In this document: piece by piece, positions 38,567-51,303 of the stretch | Layout of the letters: every line of letters begins with the position of its first letter | Position numbering within the stretch: position 1 is the stretch's first letter | Notes under the pieces: model-generated | The model's database searches: none | What the model saw: the letters and a program-made list of their open reading frames with translations, nothing else | What the model was told of the DNA's origin: nothing | Source of the DNA: Cardiocondyla obscurior | Taxonomy: Eukaryota; Arthropoda; Insecta; Hymenoptera; Formicidae | Direction of reading: 5' to 3' | Length of the DNA: 64,000 nucleotides | Assembly (NCBI RefSeq): GCF_019399895.1 | Contig: NC_091871.1 | Location: forward strand, 3,873,001 to 3,937,000 | Position numbers and translations under genes: made by a program

Positions 38567-41500
38567 ATCAAGCTGTGCTTCGTAATTAGTCAAGCTTCGT
38601 CGCAAATGAAGCACACGCCCTATATATACGCCGCCGCTTCCTTAAAGGCATCTCCGAAGACGACATGGACTCGAATCGAATTTACTCTGCTCTCTTTTTT
38701 TTTCTCACGCTGAACGTAATTTCGAGCGAGTTTCTCGTAAATTCCCTTACAGTAAATCAATATCGCAGTCGTGTCCAGAAAAGAAACTGAAACTCATCGT
38801 GACGCTCGGCTCCGCCGATCGCGATTAAAGTCGCGAAAACGTTTTAGAGGAGCGCCTTTGATTTTTTAATGACCCTTCGCAGCCATAAATGCGTTATATT
38901 CGATCGCGCCGAGTCGACTCGGCCCGCTTAATTATTTACAGGCACTTCTGTTTTCGATTCGGCGATTTTTCAGGGAGCCCAGGTGTCCCGGCGAGAGGCG
39001 CGTGACGCGGAAACCAGGAAATATTTCGTTCGTTTATTCACTAACCGTGCAAATGAAGGGAGTAAATAGCGCGAGGTGCATAAATGCACGACGTACAGCT
39101 GTTGTCGGCACGTGCCTTTTTTTTTTTTTTTTTTTCTTCTGCACAAGTGGGTTATTTGCTTGTTAGAACGGGCGCGGAGAAGGGTGTAGCTGCACACAAG
39201 GGATGGGGCGGAAAAAAGGCGAAAGGTGAAGGACATCGCTCACGTCTTTCTGCGAGACGCAATCGCCTACTTAATGACGCCGTTCGCTAAAAATTTTCCC
39301 AACGCCGTCGGTGAGAGCCTAGGCAAAGTATAAATCCGCGTGACTGCCTCGGCTTTCGTGAAATTAGCGAATATTTTGCCGTTCCGCTGAAGCCGCGAAC
39401 CGTAGAAGCACGCCGGACTGGAACTTTCCCGGCAGATCGGGGACAAAATGGTCGGGGACGGCTAGTCCCCGAGATCCCGAAATCCCGGGGATTGAGGAAA
39501 CCATCCATATATCGCGCATAGAAACAAGTAGAAAGTTTCGCCAGCCGAACAATCTCGCCGCGCGTCACCTGCTTGGCTTGTCCTTGTTCTAAGAGCGGAT
39601 TAATCGAGATAATGCCGTTTAATAAACAGCGCTACAAAGCGCGGAGCTGAGCGTTCCCGACATAATAATAAATTTACGCAAAATTTTTCCCGAGAACTGA
39701 CATCAAGTACTAAATCAGCTTTTCCTAAATGCACTTGCAGCGTTGCATAATGCAGCAACGATCATTGTGCGCTTGAACAATTCAATTATTGACTTTAATA
39801 ACGTCAGAGAGAATAGACCTGTGCCATTGTATTCTGAGACGGTATAAAATCTCTTCATTTTAGTAAAAATAAAATAAAATAAAATAAAAAATAAAAAAAA
39901 ATTTAAATATAAATAAAAAAAAATTAAATCGACCATCTCTTTTCAACGCGAACGTCTAATTTAGCGGAATATAAAGCGCCAATCAAGGAACAGTTTCCTC
40001 AGCGTATTTTCAGGAACCCTGCGACCGTAAGGGAACGTTATTGTCAGCACGCTCGGTCAATCGAGCCACCGGAACTCCGAGATAAGCGCGTGCCGTCGCT
40101 TCGTTTCGAGCAGCAGTTTCATTAGCTAGCACAACAGGGTCATTCCCGCTTCCGTATGCGCTTCCGGCCGGTAAAGTGCCAGTCTGCGAGCTTTTCGATG
40201 GAATCTCCGCGCCGACGTGTCGCGTCGCTCGAGAAACGAGCGTATAAAACGCATTCATCGCGCGCACGTGGGCGTTCGCAGCCAATGCGAAAAACCAGGC
40301 CACGCGTAACCGATCTATCAGCTTCAACTTCCGGTTGGAGAACTTAATGAATGGCCGCGGACTCGATACGGAAGCCGTGCAGAAGGGTGTTCGTCAATCG
40401 GCATATCGTCGACTAATTCTCGCGTCGAAAGAGGAAACGATATATGCGTAGGAAAAAACGCGGCGCGGCTACTTGTTACGACTCTCCGGCGAAGTGCACA
40501 GGCCGACCGTACTTTGCGGCGAGATGCATTCTTCGCTGCACGAAACTCTCGACCGTCTCGAATACAATCCCGCGCAATTAGAATTTTGTACAGCTTGAAA
40601 ACCAGAGGTACGTACAATATACGAGCGTTTGCGAGACGAGGGCCGTGGTACTACAAAAACAAAAAAAAAGAAAAAGAAAAAATGCGGACGTCGGTACGCC
40701 TCGACTTCCGGCCGGTGCTGTGAATTAATTTCTGGACGCGGCGTAGGCGGTTGTTAAATTTTGCTAGGGACCGATTCTCGCGAGCATACAGTTGAGTTGG
40801 TGCAGCTGGGGCTGTTAATATTTCATCGCGCTTTATTAAAATCGACGTCCCCGCGCCGACGCTCTTCGTGTAAAATTTGTAAATTTTAACGCTCACCCTG
40901 AAAGGTACACACGCCGGTTCATTAAACCGCGCGCGGTTACCTGAGAGTTAAGGCCGAAAGAAGATTACCCGGCGGCACGAGTGCACGACAAGACACCGTG
41001 CAACGCACCGGAGGTAGCGTTAATTGGAGCGCTAAATTAAATTAAAGCCGGCGACGGGATTCGTGCCTTCAGGATATTTTGAAAGTTAGCGCGGCGACAA
41101 TAAGCGATGCGTTATGTCGTCGGGGTTCCACAAAACGGACTTGAGATTAATCCAATTCGCATCTCGTATTGTCGCATAATAATTCTCCGTATTCGCGGCT
41201 TAAGCGGCCGATGCGAACCAAGAGTTACGCGCGGGAAGGATTTTCGAGAAAGCCGGGAGGGAGCCGACGTGGTTTATTTTACGCTTTTGTCGGATCGGGA
41301 TCTGAATACGTTTCTTTCAATAAAATTATCGAGGGATTCAGAATTTCCGCCGGAAGAACTGCGCGAGACGAGTGTGACATTCTCGAGATTCTCTTCTCTT
41401 CGCCGTTGTATCTAGACGTAGGAACTTTCTTTTGAAAATACTCCGCGGAGTGTTTTCCCTTTCCCTTTGTTCTTCTCGGAGCTCCTCGTCGCCCCGTAGC

Positions 41501-44500
41501 CGAAGGGAAAAAGTTTTTCCTTTATAAAATAGCGATTCGAACTTTTTCCACGTCGCAGGGACAATTTCTCCCTCGACGGCCCCGGTTAGCCGTGGCCTTT
41601 ATTGCAATTAAAAAAAAAAAAAAAAATCGATTCCGTCAGGCACGGGAAAGGGGGATGATCTTCGATTTGCATTCTCGGCAGTAGTCCCGTTCGTGCACGA
41701 TTGCTCCTGGATTCATTCGAAAATTGCAAAGCCAAAAAATTGCATGTATGTGATAAGGGAGCCAATTCTTTATGCTTAAGGTTTCATTTGCATTCGAATC
41801 CGCCGGGTATCCGACAGGAAAAATTCGAAAATTACCTCTCGAACGAGCCACGTTTCGCGCGACTCGCCGAAAAAATTATTTACGGCTCTCCAGAACCTAT
41901 TTAACGACAATTTAACGGTAGAAACGATTATTTAAGCGGCACTTTTTTTTCCCCCCGCATTTTCTCGCGTCCCAATTATTTTGCGCGAGTCGTAAAATTT
42001 GGCACATCCGAGCGGTGCATTTAAATTAAATTCTAAATTGGATATTATACCGCGCGCGACGGCGGTGCCTCGCCTCGAAGGCTCTCCGTATTTTAAACAG
42101 CGAACGAAACGGAGGTGCATTAATCACGAATTAATTATCGCACGTGGCCTCGCGAGTACGCGAAAGTTTTAATTGACCTTTTTAACCGTCCCACAAAAGA
42201 ATAGCGGAGATGTAACCTGCGCGTTCCGGCGCGCAAGTGACGCACGCTCTCATCCAGGCAAAACGCGCGCTTTGTTTCGCGGCGACGTCAACGCGCTCGC
42301 GCTCGCGCGAGCGGCGGTGCTCGGGCACATTTATTTGTGGCTACCGCGACGTATACACCCGCGCAATTAATTTTATCAGCGACGCAAGGTCGCACGTGCA
42401 CTGAGCGCCATCCGGTGCGCGCTCGTATCTTTGCGGCGCGGCGTTCATCCGCTTGCCGCGCGGCGCGAATTATCAATGCGAGAGTAGATATTACGCCGGG
42501 AGAAATGTGCTGCGGGCCAATCGCGGCACGGGGCCACCTTGATCCTTGATTATTCAACGATCCGCGACGCTACAATCGTGAACACACGCGGATTCGCGTG
42601 CTCTCATAAGACACCCAGGTCGCAGCCTAGGCGGCGTCCCGCCGAGAGGCGGCCCTAGACGACCCTACGCGAGATTGCGTCGCACGCGCGTATGACATAT
42701 TGGATTAGTTATCGCATGTCTGATCTCGTGATTACGCGGATGGCAGCCTAGAACGGGGCCACGTAAACGGAATTCACGACTGGGAAAATCCAATATTTGT
42801 TCATTATCCTTATGAGGTTAATAAATACCGATCGCGAATGCGCGCTATTATTGACGGTGCTTTCACGCTTGAACTCGTTGAGGTATTATCGGGCGTAAAG
42901 CGAGCGCTTTTCTCTGCGGCGAAGCCCTTTAGCAGTACCGTTCGCGAGCGTCGTGGGCTGTCGTTATATCCTATCCATAAACATCATTAATTAATTTCCC
43001 GCCGGTAACGAGCGCGGGATTAAAGCGAGCTTTCGCCAGCGGTTTGGCCGAGGGGTGTTAAAACTTTCAAATGGTCCAGCATGACAAAGTGGTTGATCCA
43101 CTTGGACGACGTGTTTCGGGGTCGGTAGCGGTATCTGCGCGCCTGAATATTCTACGTTCTTGCAATTAATTTAATCAATGCGTCCGCCGGCTGCCGAATT
43201 TCCATTCGCGCGCTCTCGATATGCGTCAAAAGTCGTTTTGCATGTCGATCCGTTCCCGCCCGCACGTGCCCCGTTAACGGAAGAAATCACCGTGATTGCT
43301 ATATTTTTCTAACAAATATCATTCGCTGTTATTGCGACTGCGGAAAATATCGGCGAACGGATTTTAGCGGATCAAAGATCGCGATCGGGCCGCTTGATTT
43401 AAATTCCGCGGACAGAATTGAGTTATGCCGCGGAATCAATCTCGACTCGCAGTTAAATCGCGATATACTCCGGGGGCCAATTTCGCTTGTCGTCTGGGAT
43501 AAAAGGTCGGAGCCGAAGGTCCCGCTGACAGATCGCGGCAATTAAAATGTTAATTATGCGGCAGCATTTTCTCCGCGTCGTTTTCACCGAACGGCGACAA
43601 TTAATATTTGTTACGCGGAATGGAATTCGCGAATCGAGAAGAAAAACGAGGAAAGCGGGTGTTAAACGGCACGAAGAATGAGAGAATCGATCTGCCTTGA
43701 GATCGTTAACCCGTTTGCTCCGCCGTGGGAAGGGAGATAGGGTGTCTGAAACTTGCGGCCTTGAATTCCTAAACCGCCCAACGAAGCCTGAATTCCAAAT
43801 TGGCGCGAGAGCCGATGAGTTCTACAAGATGGATGAGGTGATAATTCGCCACCGTACACCCCGCGGCTTATTTATTAAACCTCGTTGGCAAACCTCGCGC
43901 GGTCACTACGTAAAATAATTTTTTAATTTTATATCGGTATCGGACATCGTCGCGGTCTTGAAACGTGATTGCGATTTGAGAAAATCGCTGGTACATCCGA
44001 TTGTATTTAAGACCGAGGAAGCTCAACGGGATTTTCCTTTAATCTCTTCGAATCTTTCGTGAAAGTCTATTTACCTCGGATTGGTTCGGCCTGCGGGCTC
44101 AACAAGTACGCGACTCTTTAAAGCAGTAAGGAGGCACAATCGGCGGAATTTAAACATTCTTTCGTGGCGAATTGATCGCGAGACCTTGCGAGAAGGCCGG
44201 GATTATTTCTGCACGTCAGAGAAACGGACTGACCGAGTGGCGAACAGAAGTAAGTTCGTTCGTTGAGCTTACTTGGCCGCGATCGATGCCGGCTGTCTAG
44301 CTGGAATTGTCTAGCTGTATACGTATATATGTTTCCGAACGCGGCCAGTCCATTACTCTGTCCCTGGTGTTTCGGAATGACCAACCAACGGAACAACTAG
44401 TTTTCATCCCTCTGTACTAGCTGCCCGTTCCTTGGTTCCTCGTTCCGCACCGGCAAACGAGAGAAGCATTGTCGCGGCTGGTTTGACCCTGCCCGTTGAA

Positions 44501-45231
44501 CCAGCGACGGTGCTCTCGGTATCTTTCCGGTGACTTTCCGGGATATCGATTCTCGTCGGGCAACGGGCACAATTATTAATAAACCATCCGCGCTCGTACA
44601 AGAGATATCGAATTGTTTTGTCGGTCACATCTCAGCCTCGTGCGCGATTTCGTAAAAGTTAAAGCGTAATTTCGCGGCCCGCAGTTTTCGCGACGGTGCC
44701 GTGATTAACGGCGCCGCGAGAAGAATCGACGCGTATAATGGCTTCTCTCAAAGAACACGGTGGAATCGAAAACTTTATATTCACTTAGGTCACGAGGGGA
44801 GTACCGTTATCCGCAACTTCCGGCGCGGTGTAATACCCATCTCGGGGCTCGGCGTGTTCGAAATCACGAGGCACCTTAATCCAGCTAATCGATTTTGCTT
44901 CGCAAAGTGGCGCAGACGCGCGCTCGCTGGCAAGGCGGATTAACGTGAAACGCGAAGGGCAGCCACGAGACCGTTGACCTTTGCTTCGGCACGCGAAATT
45001 GTAGTCTTTCCCTTCTCAGGCTCGTCGCGACGACGGATCACTTTCCGAAAATCTCCGGCCGGCTCACATCAACCGTCGAAACCGATCGATTAACCCTCGT
45101 GGCCGACTAGGTGCTCGCGAACTTCCAAGTAACGAGCTACGAAGGTATTTCCCGGTAGCTGAACTTTATTTCTCAACCTACGGTTACGTAAATGATATTC
45201 ACCCCGTTGTTCAACCGGCGACTAACGACTG

Positions 45232-45240
<9 letters not shown>

Positions 45241-45272
<32 letters not shown>
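45241..45272. repeat. Pure GA microsatellite
   Basis: Sixteen uninterrupted AG units following an A run. It is the purest dinucleotide repeat in the window and likely polymorphic. Confidence 0.9.
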
Positions 45273-45276
<4 letters not shown>

Positions 45277-48200
45277 CGAGGTAGGAAACACAGGAGAAAG
45301 GGACTACGTGTTATGATCAGCTCATTAAAATGCGGCAGCAAGGGCAAAAACTCGTTTCTTGATAAAACTCTGACGTCTCGTTCACTGAGGGTGATTATTT
45401 CAAGTGACTCTTATCCTACCCTTTGCTACGTTCTCATATTTCTGATAAATAATTGTAGCGAATGCGGGCCACGCGAGAGGCTCTATATGGCTCGCTCGCT
45501 CGTCCGATTCGATTCCCGTCGAAACCAACGCGAGGAGCGTCGTAAAGATGTCCTTTGGCGACGCGATAAATTAGATTTTACGATCGCGCACGATGTGAAA
45601 CGACATTCACATTCAGTTGTCTACGTGATCGCGCCGAATTAGTGGCTCGATTGCCCCTTGTACCCGGTACAATCCCTGGGCCCGGGAGAGATGCCGCAGA
45701 CCGGATATTCAAATGGAGAGATTACTGCGCGGCTCTGAATATCCATGAAGCGCAATAATGCTGGTTGTTATCTTGCCTCGCGATCGTGCAATCGTGCTTT
45801 TTCGTCTCCGACTGCCCTCGAGTTCCTCGGTAAAATATTCCCGCTTGTGCCGATTAAATTTGCCGGTTTATCGGAACCGGAAAGGACGAGTAGACGGCGA
45901 GGTAGATAAAAGAAGTTATTATCAGTCCGAGTCCGAGCTTTCTTTAAGGTCGTTAGCCATAACGTAAATATAAAACTCACAAGAGACCGTTATTAAATAA
46001 CAAGACAACCGAGAAGAGACGCGACGGCGTAATACTAGAGAACGTTGAGAAAAATCGAAGTGTGCACCGCAAATACAAGCCACGGAATCGTAGTTATTTT
46101 ATTTAGTCGGAGCACAAAGCGGTATCCTCTTATTGAGCCAAAGTATCGCTGGCTAAATGGTTAAAAGAGATATACCTCTTCGAAAGTCTGCCTTTGAATG
46201 TCGAAGACATTGTCAATATTACAGGGACGCGAGGGGAAAAGGTTCTTCAAAATATCGTTAGATGAATTCTGAAGTATCACAAGATCCACGACTGTATTGA
46301 ACATTTCTATTTCTTTTGTGACAGTTTCCTTTTTCTTTCGTTCTTTCGTTTTTGATCTCTTTCTCTCTCTCTTTTTTTTTCTCCTTTTCGCGAACATATT
46401 TGTCATCATTATCACGCCACGGTGTCGATCAGACTTTTAACGAACAACGTCTTCACCGTGGATGGCCGATCCCATCCAATACTACTCTTTCCTATACTTC
46501 GATAGATGAGGCAATAAGCAGAACTCTGGAAGAAGGAACGCGTTAATCCAGGATTCCGTTTAATCTGGATTCCGATCTTCGACAGCCTCATAGTTCGGGT
46601 ACGCGAGCGAGGGAGGAAAATATTGATAATAGGCGTCGTAGAATTATTTGAGAAATATCTCGAATATAATGCACGAAAAAGAAACGAGCTCGCGTATTTG
46701 CTTCGTTAGAAAGGCGGCTTCGTACAATCTTTATTAAAATTCTAGGCAGAGACACAAGTAATTTATGTAAGAAAATATTCCATCGAATTTATTTCAACGT
46801 TCTAAGCTATCTATTTTGCAATATCGATCGTCGAATACCATCGTTACACTTTGCCGCAATTTAAAAACGCAGCCTGAAATTATTAAAAAAAAAAAAATTT
46901 TTAATAATATTCGACATATTATTTGACTTAATATCCGGCGTAATATTAGGCCTAACTCTCGCATTTCTTTGCCGTCGATCAGAGCGGTACGTAGTTGGCT
47001 TACAAAATAATAAAAATTCAGCCAGCGTTTACTCCCGCGAAGTGCGCCGGGTGAGAGAATTAGTCCACGTCGCGGAAAAGTGGCAATGAACGGGCCACAA
47101 TGAAATCTCTACATCTCCTTTTTAAATAGCAAAGAAGAATAAGCTTATGTGATGGAAAACCGTAGCGAGTTCCTTTTTCTTCGTAAGCCACGGGGGCCGG
47201 CTACAAAAGTGAGGAAAACAGGAAATCATATATCTTCAATATTTATTTTCGCGAAAAAGCGCAAACGGAGAACGAAGGATATTTCCGGCGATAAAATAGT
47301 GCGAATATAACGTTCGTGCAGTTTTATTAAAATTGTGCCCGCGCGTTATTAAAACATCGAGTTTTGCACGCGAATATGTCGTCGACGCTTATACACCGTT
47401 CTTTAGTTCCAAGGGATTGAACGAAACGTTCTTGCGCATTAAAGCTGCGTTCGATCGCAATTTATTAGCTGTATTCACATATCCATCGTCGAGGACACAT
47501 GAGGAAGATCGATGGTTCCTCGTCGGGAGAGATTGGACTTTTTTTTTCTTTCCCTTCCCTGCGCAAACGCGATCGCTTCGCGGCATCGTTCATCTTGAGA
47601 CTATAGACTGAAACGTATTGTTGCTCGACAATAAGGCGGACGTTAATCGATATTTTTCAATTTCTTTAATTAATGCTGCGGCGAGAATTTATTTTCGAAT
47701 GAATTTCACAAGTCGTTCATTTCGCGTTTTACTTTAGCGCTTCTAAACTGTGAGAACAGGCCGCAGCGTAGGAAATAATAATCAACGGGATAGAGAAGAA
47801 GAATAATAAGTGGTGTAATTGCTTCGTAATTTCGTTAACCGGCGGATACGCGGATGCGACAGCAAATATTATCATTATATTACATTGTGTATATATTTAC
47901 CCGTTATTTTCATTAAATTGCTTCCCTCTGCTCGCTCATGAGCACCAAATTATTAATTATAAAGACATGGAGCGCAATAGATGTGGACCGTTATAACGGT
48001 TCTCGCCAATTAATTTCGCGGCACAGACGGCTCGGTTTGAAAACGAAATTTCGTAATCGACGGGACACGCTTAAATTCGCGTCCACACCCGTCCGCCGGG
48101 AGCACGGGAATTCGAGAATGGTGTCTACATAGTTTCATTACGTGCAAAAGCTCTCAGGGCCTGTGCATGCATTTCCTTGAGTTATTTCGCAAAACTTCCA

Positions 48201-50925
48201 GCAACGCCGAGTGTCACTTGCACACACAAAGGGCGGCATGTAGTCTCTTTGAAACTCGCCGCGACACACGTACATATATCTACGCGAAATAAAATAGACA
48301 TAAAGACGATGAAGTATCCATATATAAATACAGGTGCGCCATGAGGCTGCGAAATATTCTCGCCTCCGGTCTCACGCAGGCTCTCTCATCCCGGCGAAAA
48401 GAAAGCGAGAGACGTGACTCAAAACTAAAATCCCGGCTGCTACCGCTTGACTTGAAAATTTTAAAGAGCACACTCATACGGAATGTATCACCTTCCGGTT
48501 TACCGGCAGGTGCCGCGTCGAAAGATGAAAAACGGATGGGCGCGAGCTGAGAAAAAAAGATATACGCCGATATATATTTTTTTTATCCGCGCGGAAAATT
48601 GGGAAAAATTTCGTCCGAGACAATGGTCGGATACGGGCGATATACGGTACAATTTATCGTCGAAGAAACGAGCGGGGTGTGAGGCGAGAAGGGCGAATAT
48701 CTCGGCGAGCGTGCTCCATAGAGTTCTCCCTCGCGTGCTATAGATCACCGTGCTCGCTAAGATTACAGCCATACGTAAGCTCCTCGACAAGCTGCAAAAT
48801 TTTCTGACGCGCGGTGGTTAGGTGCGATCACGAAACGCTCGCTTGACGGACACCGCGAATGTATGCGCCATGTGGGACTGTCAAACGATGCAAGGCGCGC
48901 GGAGGTGATTTTCTTAACGGGCGGACAAACGTTCGCCAAAATCGATGCGCGACGGCGCTTTTACTCTCCGCCCGTGCCGATCCCGTCGCGAATTGAAGGC
49001 ATCGTGATGGCATTTTAATTGAATAAACGCGAACAGGCAGCGTCGTTAATCTGGTAAATATTTGACGACGACGCACTGTTTGATTTTCACCGACGGGAAG
49101 CAGAGACATTTTTGTTTGGCTGGTAACGATTACGGAGAGGGCCATAAAATCATTTTACGACATTTGTTACAGTTTCCTTGGCAATTGTGTTCGCGTCTCT
49201 CGAGGATCTTAGACCCGGCCCGCTTAGCATAAATTATTGAGAGATACGAGTGAGGTAGTCTTGAGGTCGTGAGATCGCGCGTGATCGATGATTCCGATGC
49301 ACCGGCGCGATTTAAATCTTTCGAATGCACTACGCAGACGGGGAGCCTCGAATACTATCGCGCGAAGTTCACCAATAATAAAATGTCACGCCGCGAGAAT
49401 ATCTCATTATCCCGACGCGTCGGACGTATCTGTCGTTTCCTCGCGACAGACGCGTACTCGACTAACCGTCCGTGGGAACGGCCACGTTTGAATCTCTCTT
49501 GGAAGCATCGGCAGGATGAATGCGCCTTGCGTTTTCATCCGCTCGACATCGCGGAAGCGAATACTGTAGAATCGCAAAATTGCTGCAAGTGTGAAATAGA
49601 GGAATCGCAGATCGGCCGTAATTAAATCGCGATGGGAAACGCTTCCGCGATGTTTCGGCTGGCTTTTTACGATGGCCGCGCGTTAAATCGAAAACAGCGA
49701 AAGGTAAAAAAAAAAAAAAGGGAAAAAAGGAAAAATATAAACGCGGCGCGAGCGACGCCACGGGACCTGGACGTAACGCATCGAGGTAGTTTCAAGGGAG
49801 AAATAAAAGCCGGAAAATAAAGGCCGTCGGGACGGGCGCGAGGTTTTAATATTCGCTTTTCCACGTCGTTTATCGCCGACGGTGGTATCGTGATCTCTTC
49901 CCGTCGCTGCAGCATCAGCCCGCGTCGCGTCATTAGACGGTAACGTCGTTACAACGATATCGCGACGCGAAGATAAAAGGAGCACGACGTTGATAACCGC
50001 TCGGATCGCTAATATATCTGCGCTCTCGCGGTTTTTTCTCGCACGACGCGAGGCGCTGATGTATAATATATGAAGGCGCGGGTATCATCATCTTCGGGGA
50101 CGATAATAAGCTACGTCACGAGTTCCTATTCTTCGTGCGTTTTCAACCGGCGAAGATTAATTATCTCCTAATATCAGTGTCAACTTTACAAATTAGCCTT
50201 GCGGGCTCTGACTGTCTCTCGTCATGCAGATTTCATAGTCACGACTGCTCGCGACCGAGATTTTTCCGCGGACACCCGAAGACGCGGATTATTAAAACAA
50301 AAACTCCATTGTAAAGCGCGACGTATTGTCGCAGGAGTGATAAGTGCGGAGAAACACGCAGGAAAATTTAAACGTTGTTTTTAGCGAACAATAATAATTT
50401 TTCTTTGAAATTAAATGGTTTAAATTTTAGATAACGTTTTTTTATTATTTTACTTAATTATATTACGCGCTGAATTGAACAGAACAGAATATTAACTGTA
50501 ATTTTTCTGTTTCAGATAATACTCTATCATTGAAGAAGGACCAACCCGACATTCCGCAGACATTCTGAGAGGAGGAGGAGGCCCAGGAAGGGTATCCTGC
50601 ACCAGCGGAGCAACCCCAGGGTAAGTATCAATTTTTCTTCGGTATTAAATAGTTTGGATTTTTTATAACGTTTTTATATTATTTTATTTAATTAGATTTA
50701 ATATCTACGATATAATTTTTTAATTTATCTGTTACAGATCAAGAGAAACTCCGCTGCTTCGCATCGTTGTGTCAGTGAGACATTAAAGTGCCGCACGCAT
50801 ATCAGTGATAATACGAACCGCAGCCGGTTCGTCGGTCGTTTCGGGAGTGCCGCTAGTTTTCGGGCGTTTTTCTTACGATTTCTTTTTACGGGAGCGTGTT
50901 CGCGAGTTTCTAGTGCGCGGAAGGA

Positions 50926-51000
50926 TGGCTCGTCACGTCCCATCTGAGAGGAGGAGCAGGCTCAGGAAGGGCATCATGCATCGGCGGAGCAACTTTTAGG
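50926..51000 (+). CDS. 24-codon small ORF in copy B of the dispersed unit
   Basis: This is the counterpart of the copy A small ORF. It reads MARHVPSERRSR, then LRKGIMH, then RRSNF and a TAG that abuts the GTAAGC donor. The ATG context (CGGAAGGATGG) is favourable, with A or G at -3 and G at +4. Upstream the frame is open for a further 40 codons in this copy only. Function is not recognised. Confidence 0.3.
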
Positions 51001-51284
51001 TAAGCATAAATTTTTTAAAATTAAATTTTTATTAAAAAAAAAAATTTTTACTTTTTTTTAAATTAATTTTATTAATTTACTGGCACGTCTACATTAATAT
51101 TTTTCTTTTTATGTTACAGTCACCGGCAGAATTCTACAACTCCGCTGATGCTCATGCAGATTGGTAAGTCGCATGATTTTTTTTTTCGTAGTTAGTTATC
51201 AGATCTCTTGAATCGATAACACGTCGTCGACCATAAATTACGGAATTATAATGACGCGCACGAATTAGGATCTATCGAAAAATA

Positions 51285-51303
51285 GCGCACGCGAAGCGTG
51301 TGC
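51285..51303. repeat. GC-rich hairpin near the right end of copy B
   Basis: The stem is the same as in copy A, with loop GAA. One stem position has changed so that the pair is G-T, a wobble that still folds on the transcribed plus strand. The pairing is therefore kept despite the substitution. Confidence 0.7.

Larger units (their letters stand above)
28191..50515. other. 22-kb stretch without a recognisable gene
   Basis: This is either intergenic DNA or a long 5' intron of unc-13. All reading frames are short and have random-like composition. It contains a GA microsatellite at 31568-31584, a CT-rich tract at 35472-35526, a long T run near 37013-37032, GA repeats at 38520-38550 and 45241-45272, a T run at 39117-39135, and a CpG-dense patch with a 12-bp palindrome near 42290-42330. 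I see no tRNA-like or rRNA-like sequence and no transposase or reverse-transcriptase motif. Confidence 0.6.

Noticed and set aside
44290..44330. TCTAGCTGTAT sequence resembling a miR-9 family segment
   Set aside because: Only the 3' half resembles it; the seed region does not match and no precursor hairpin is evident.
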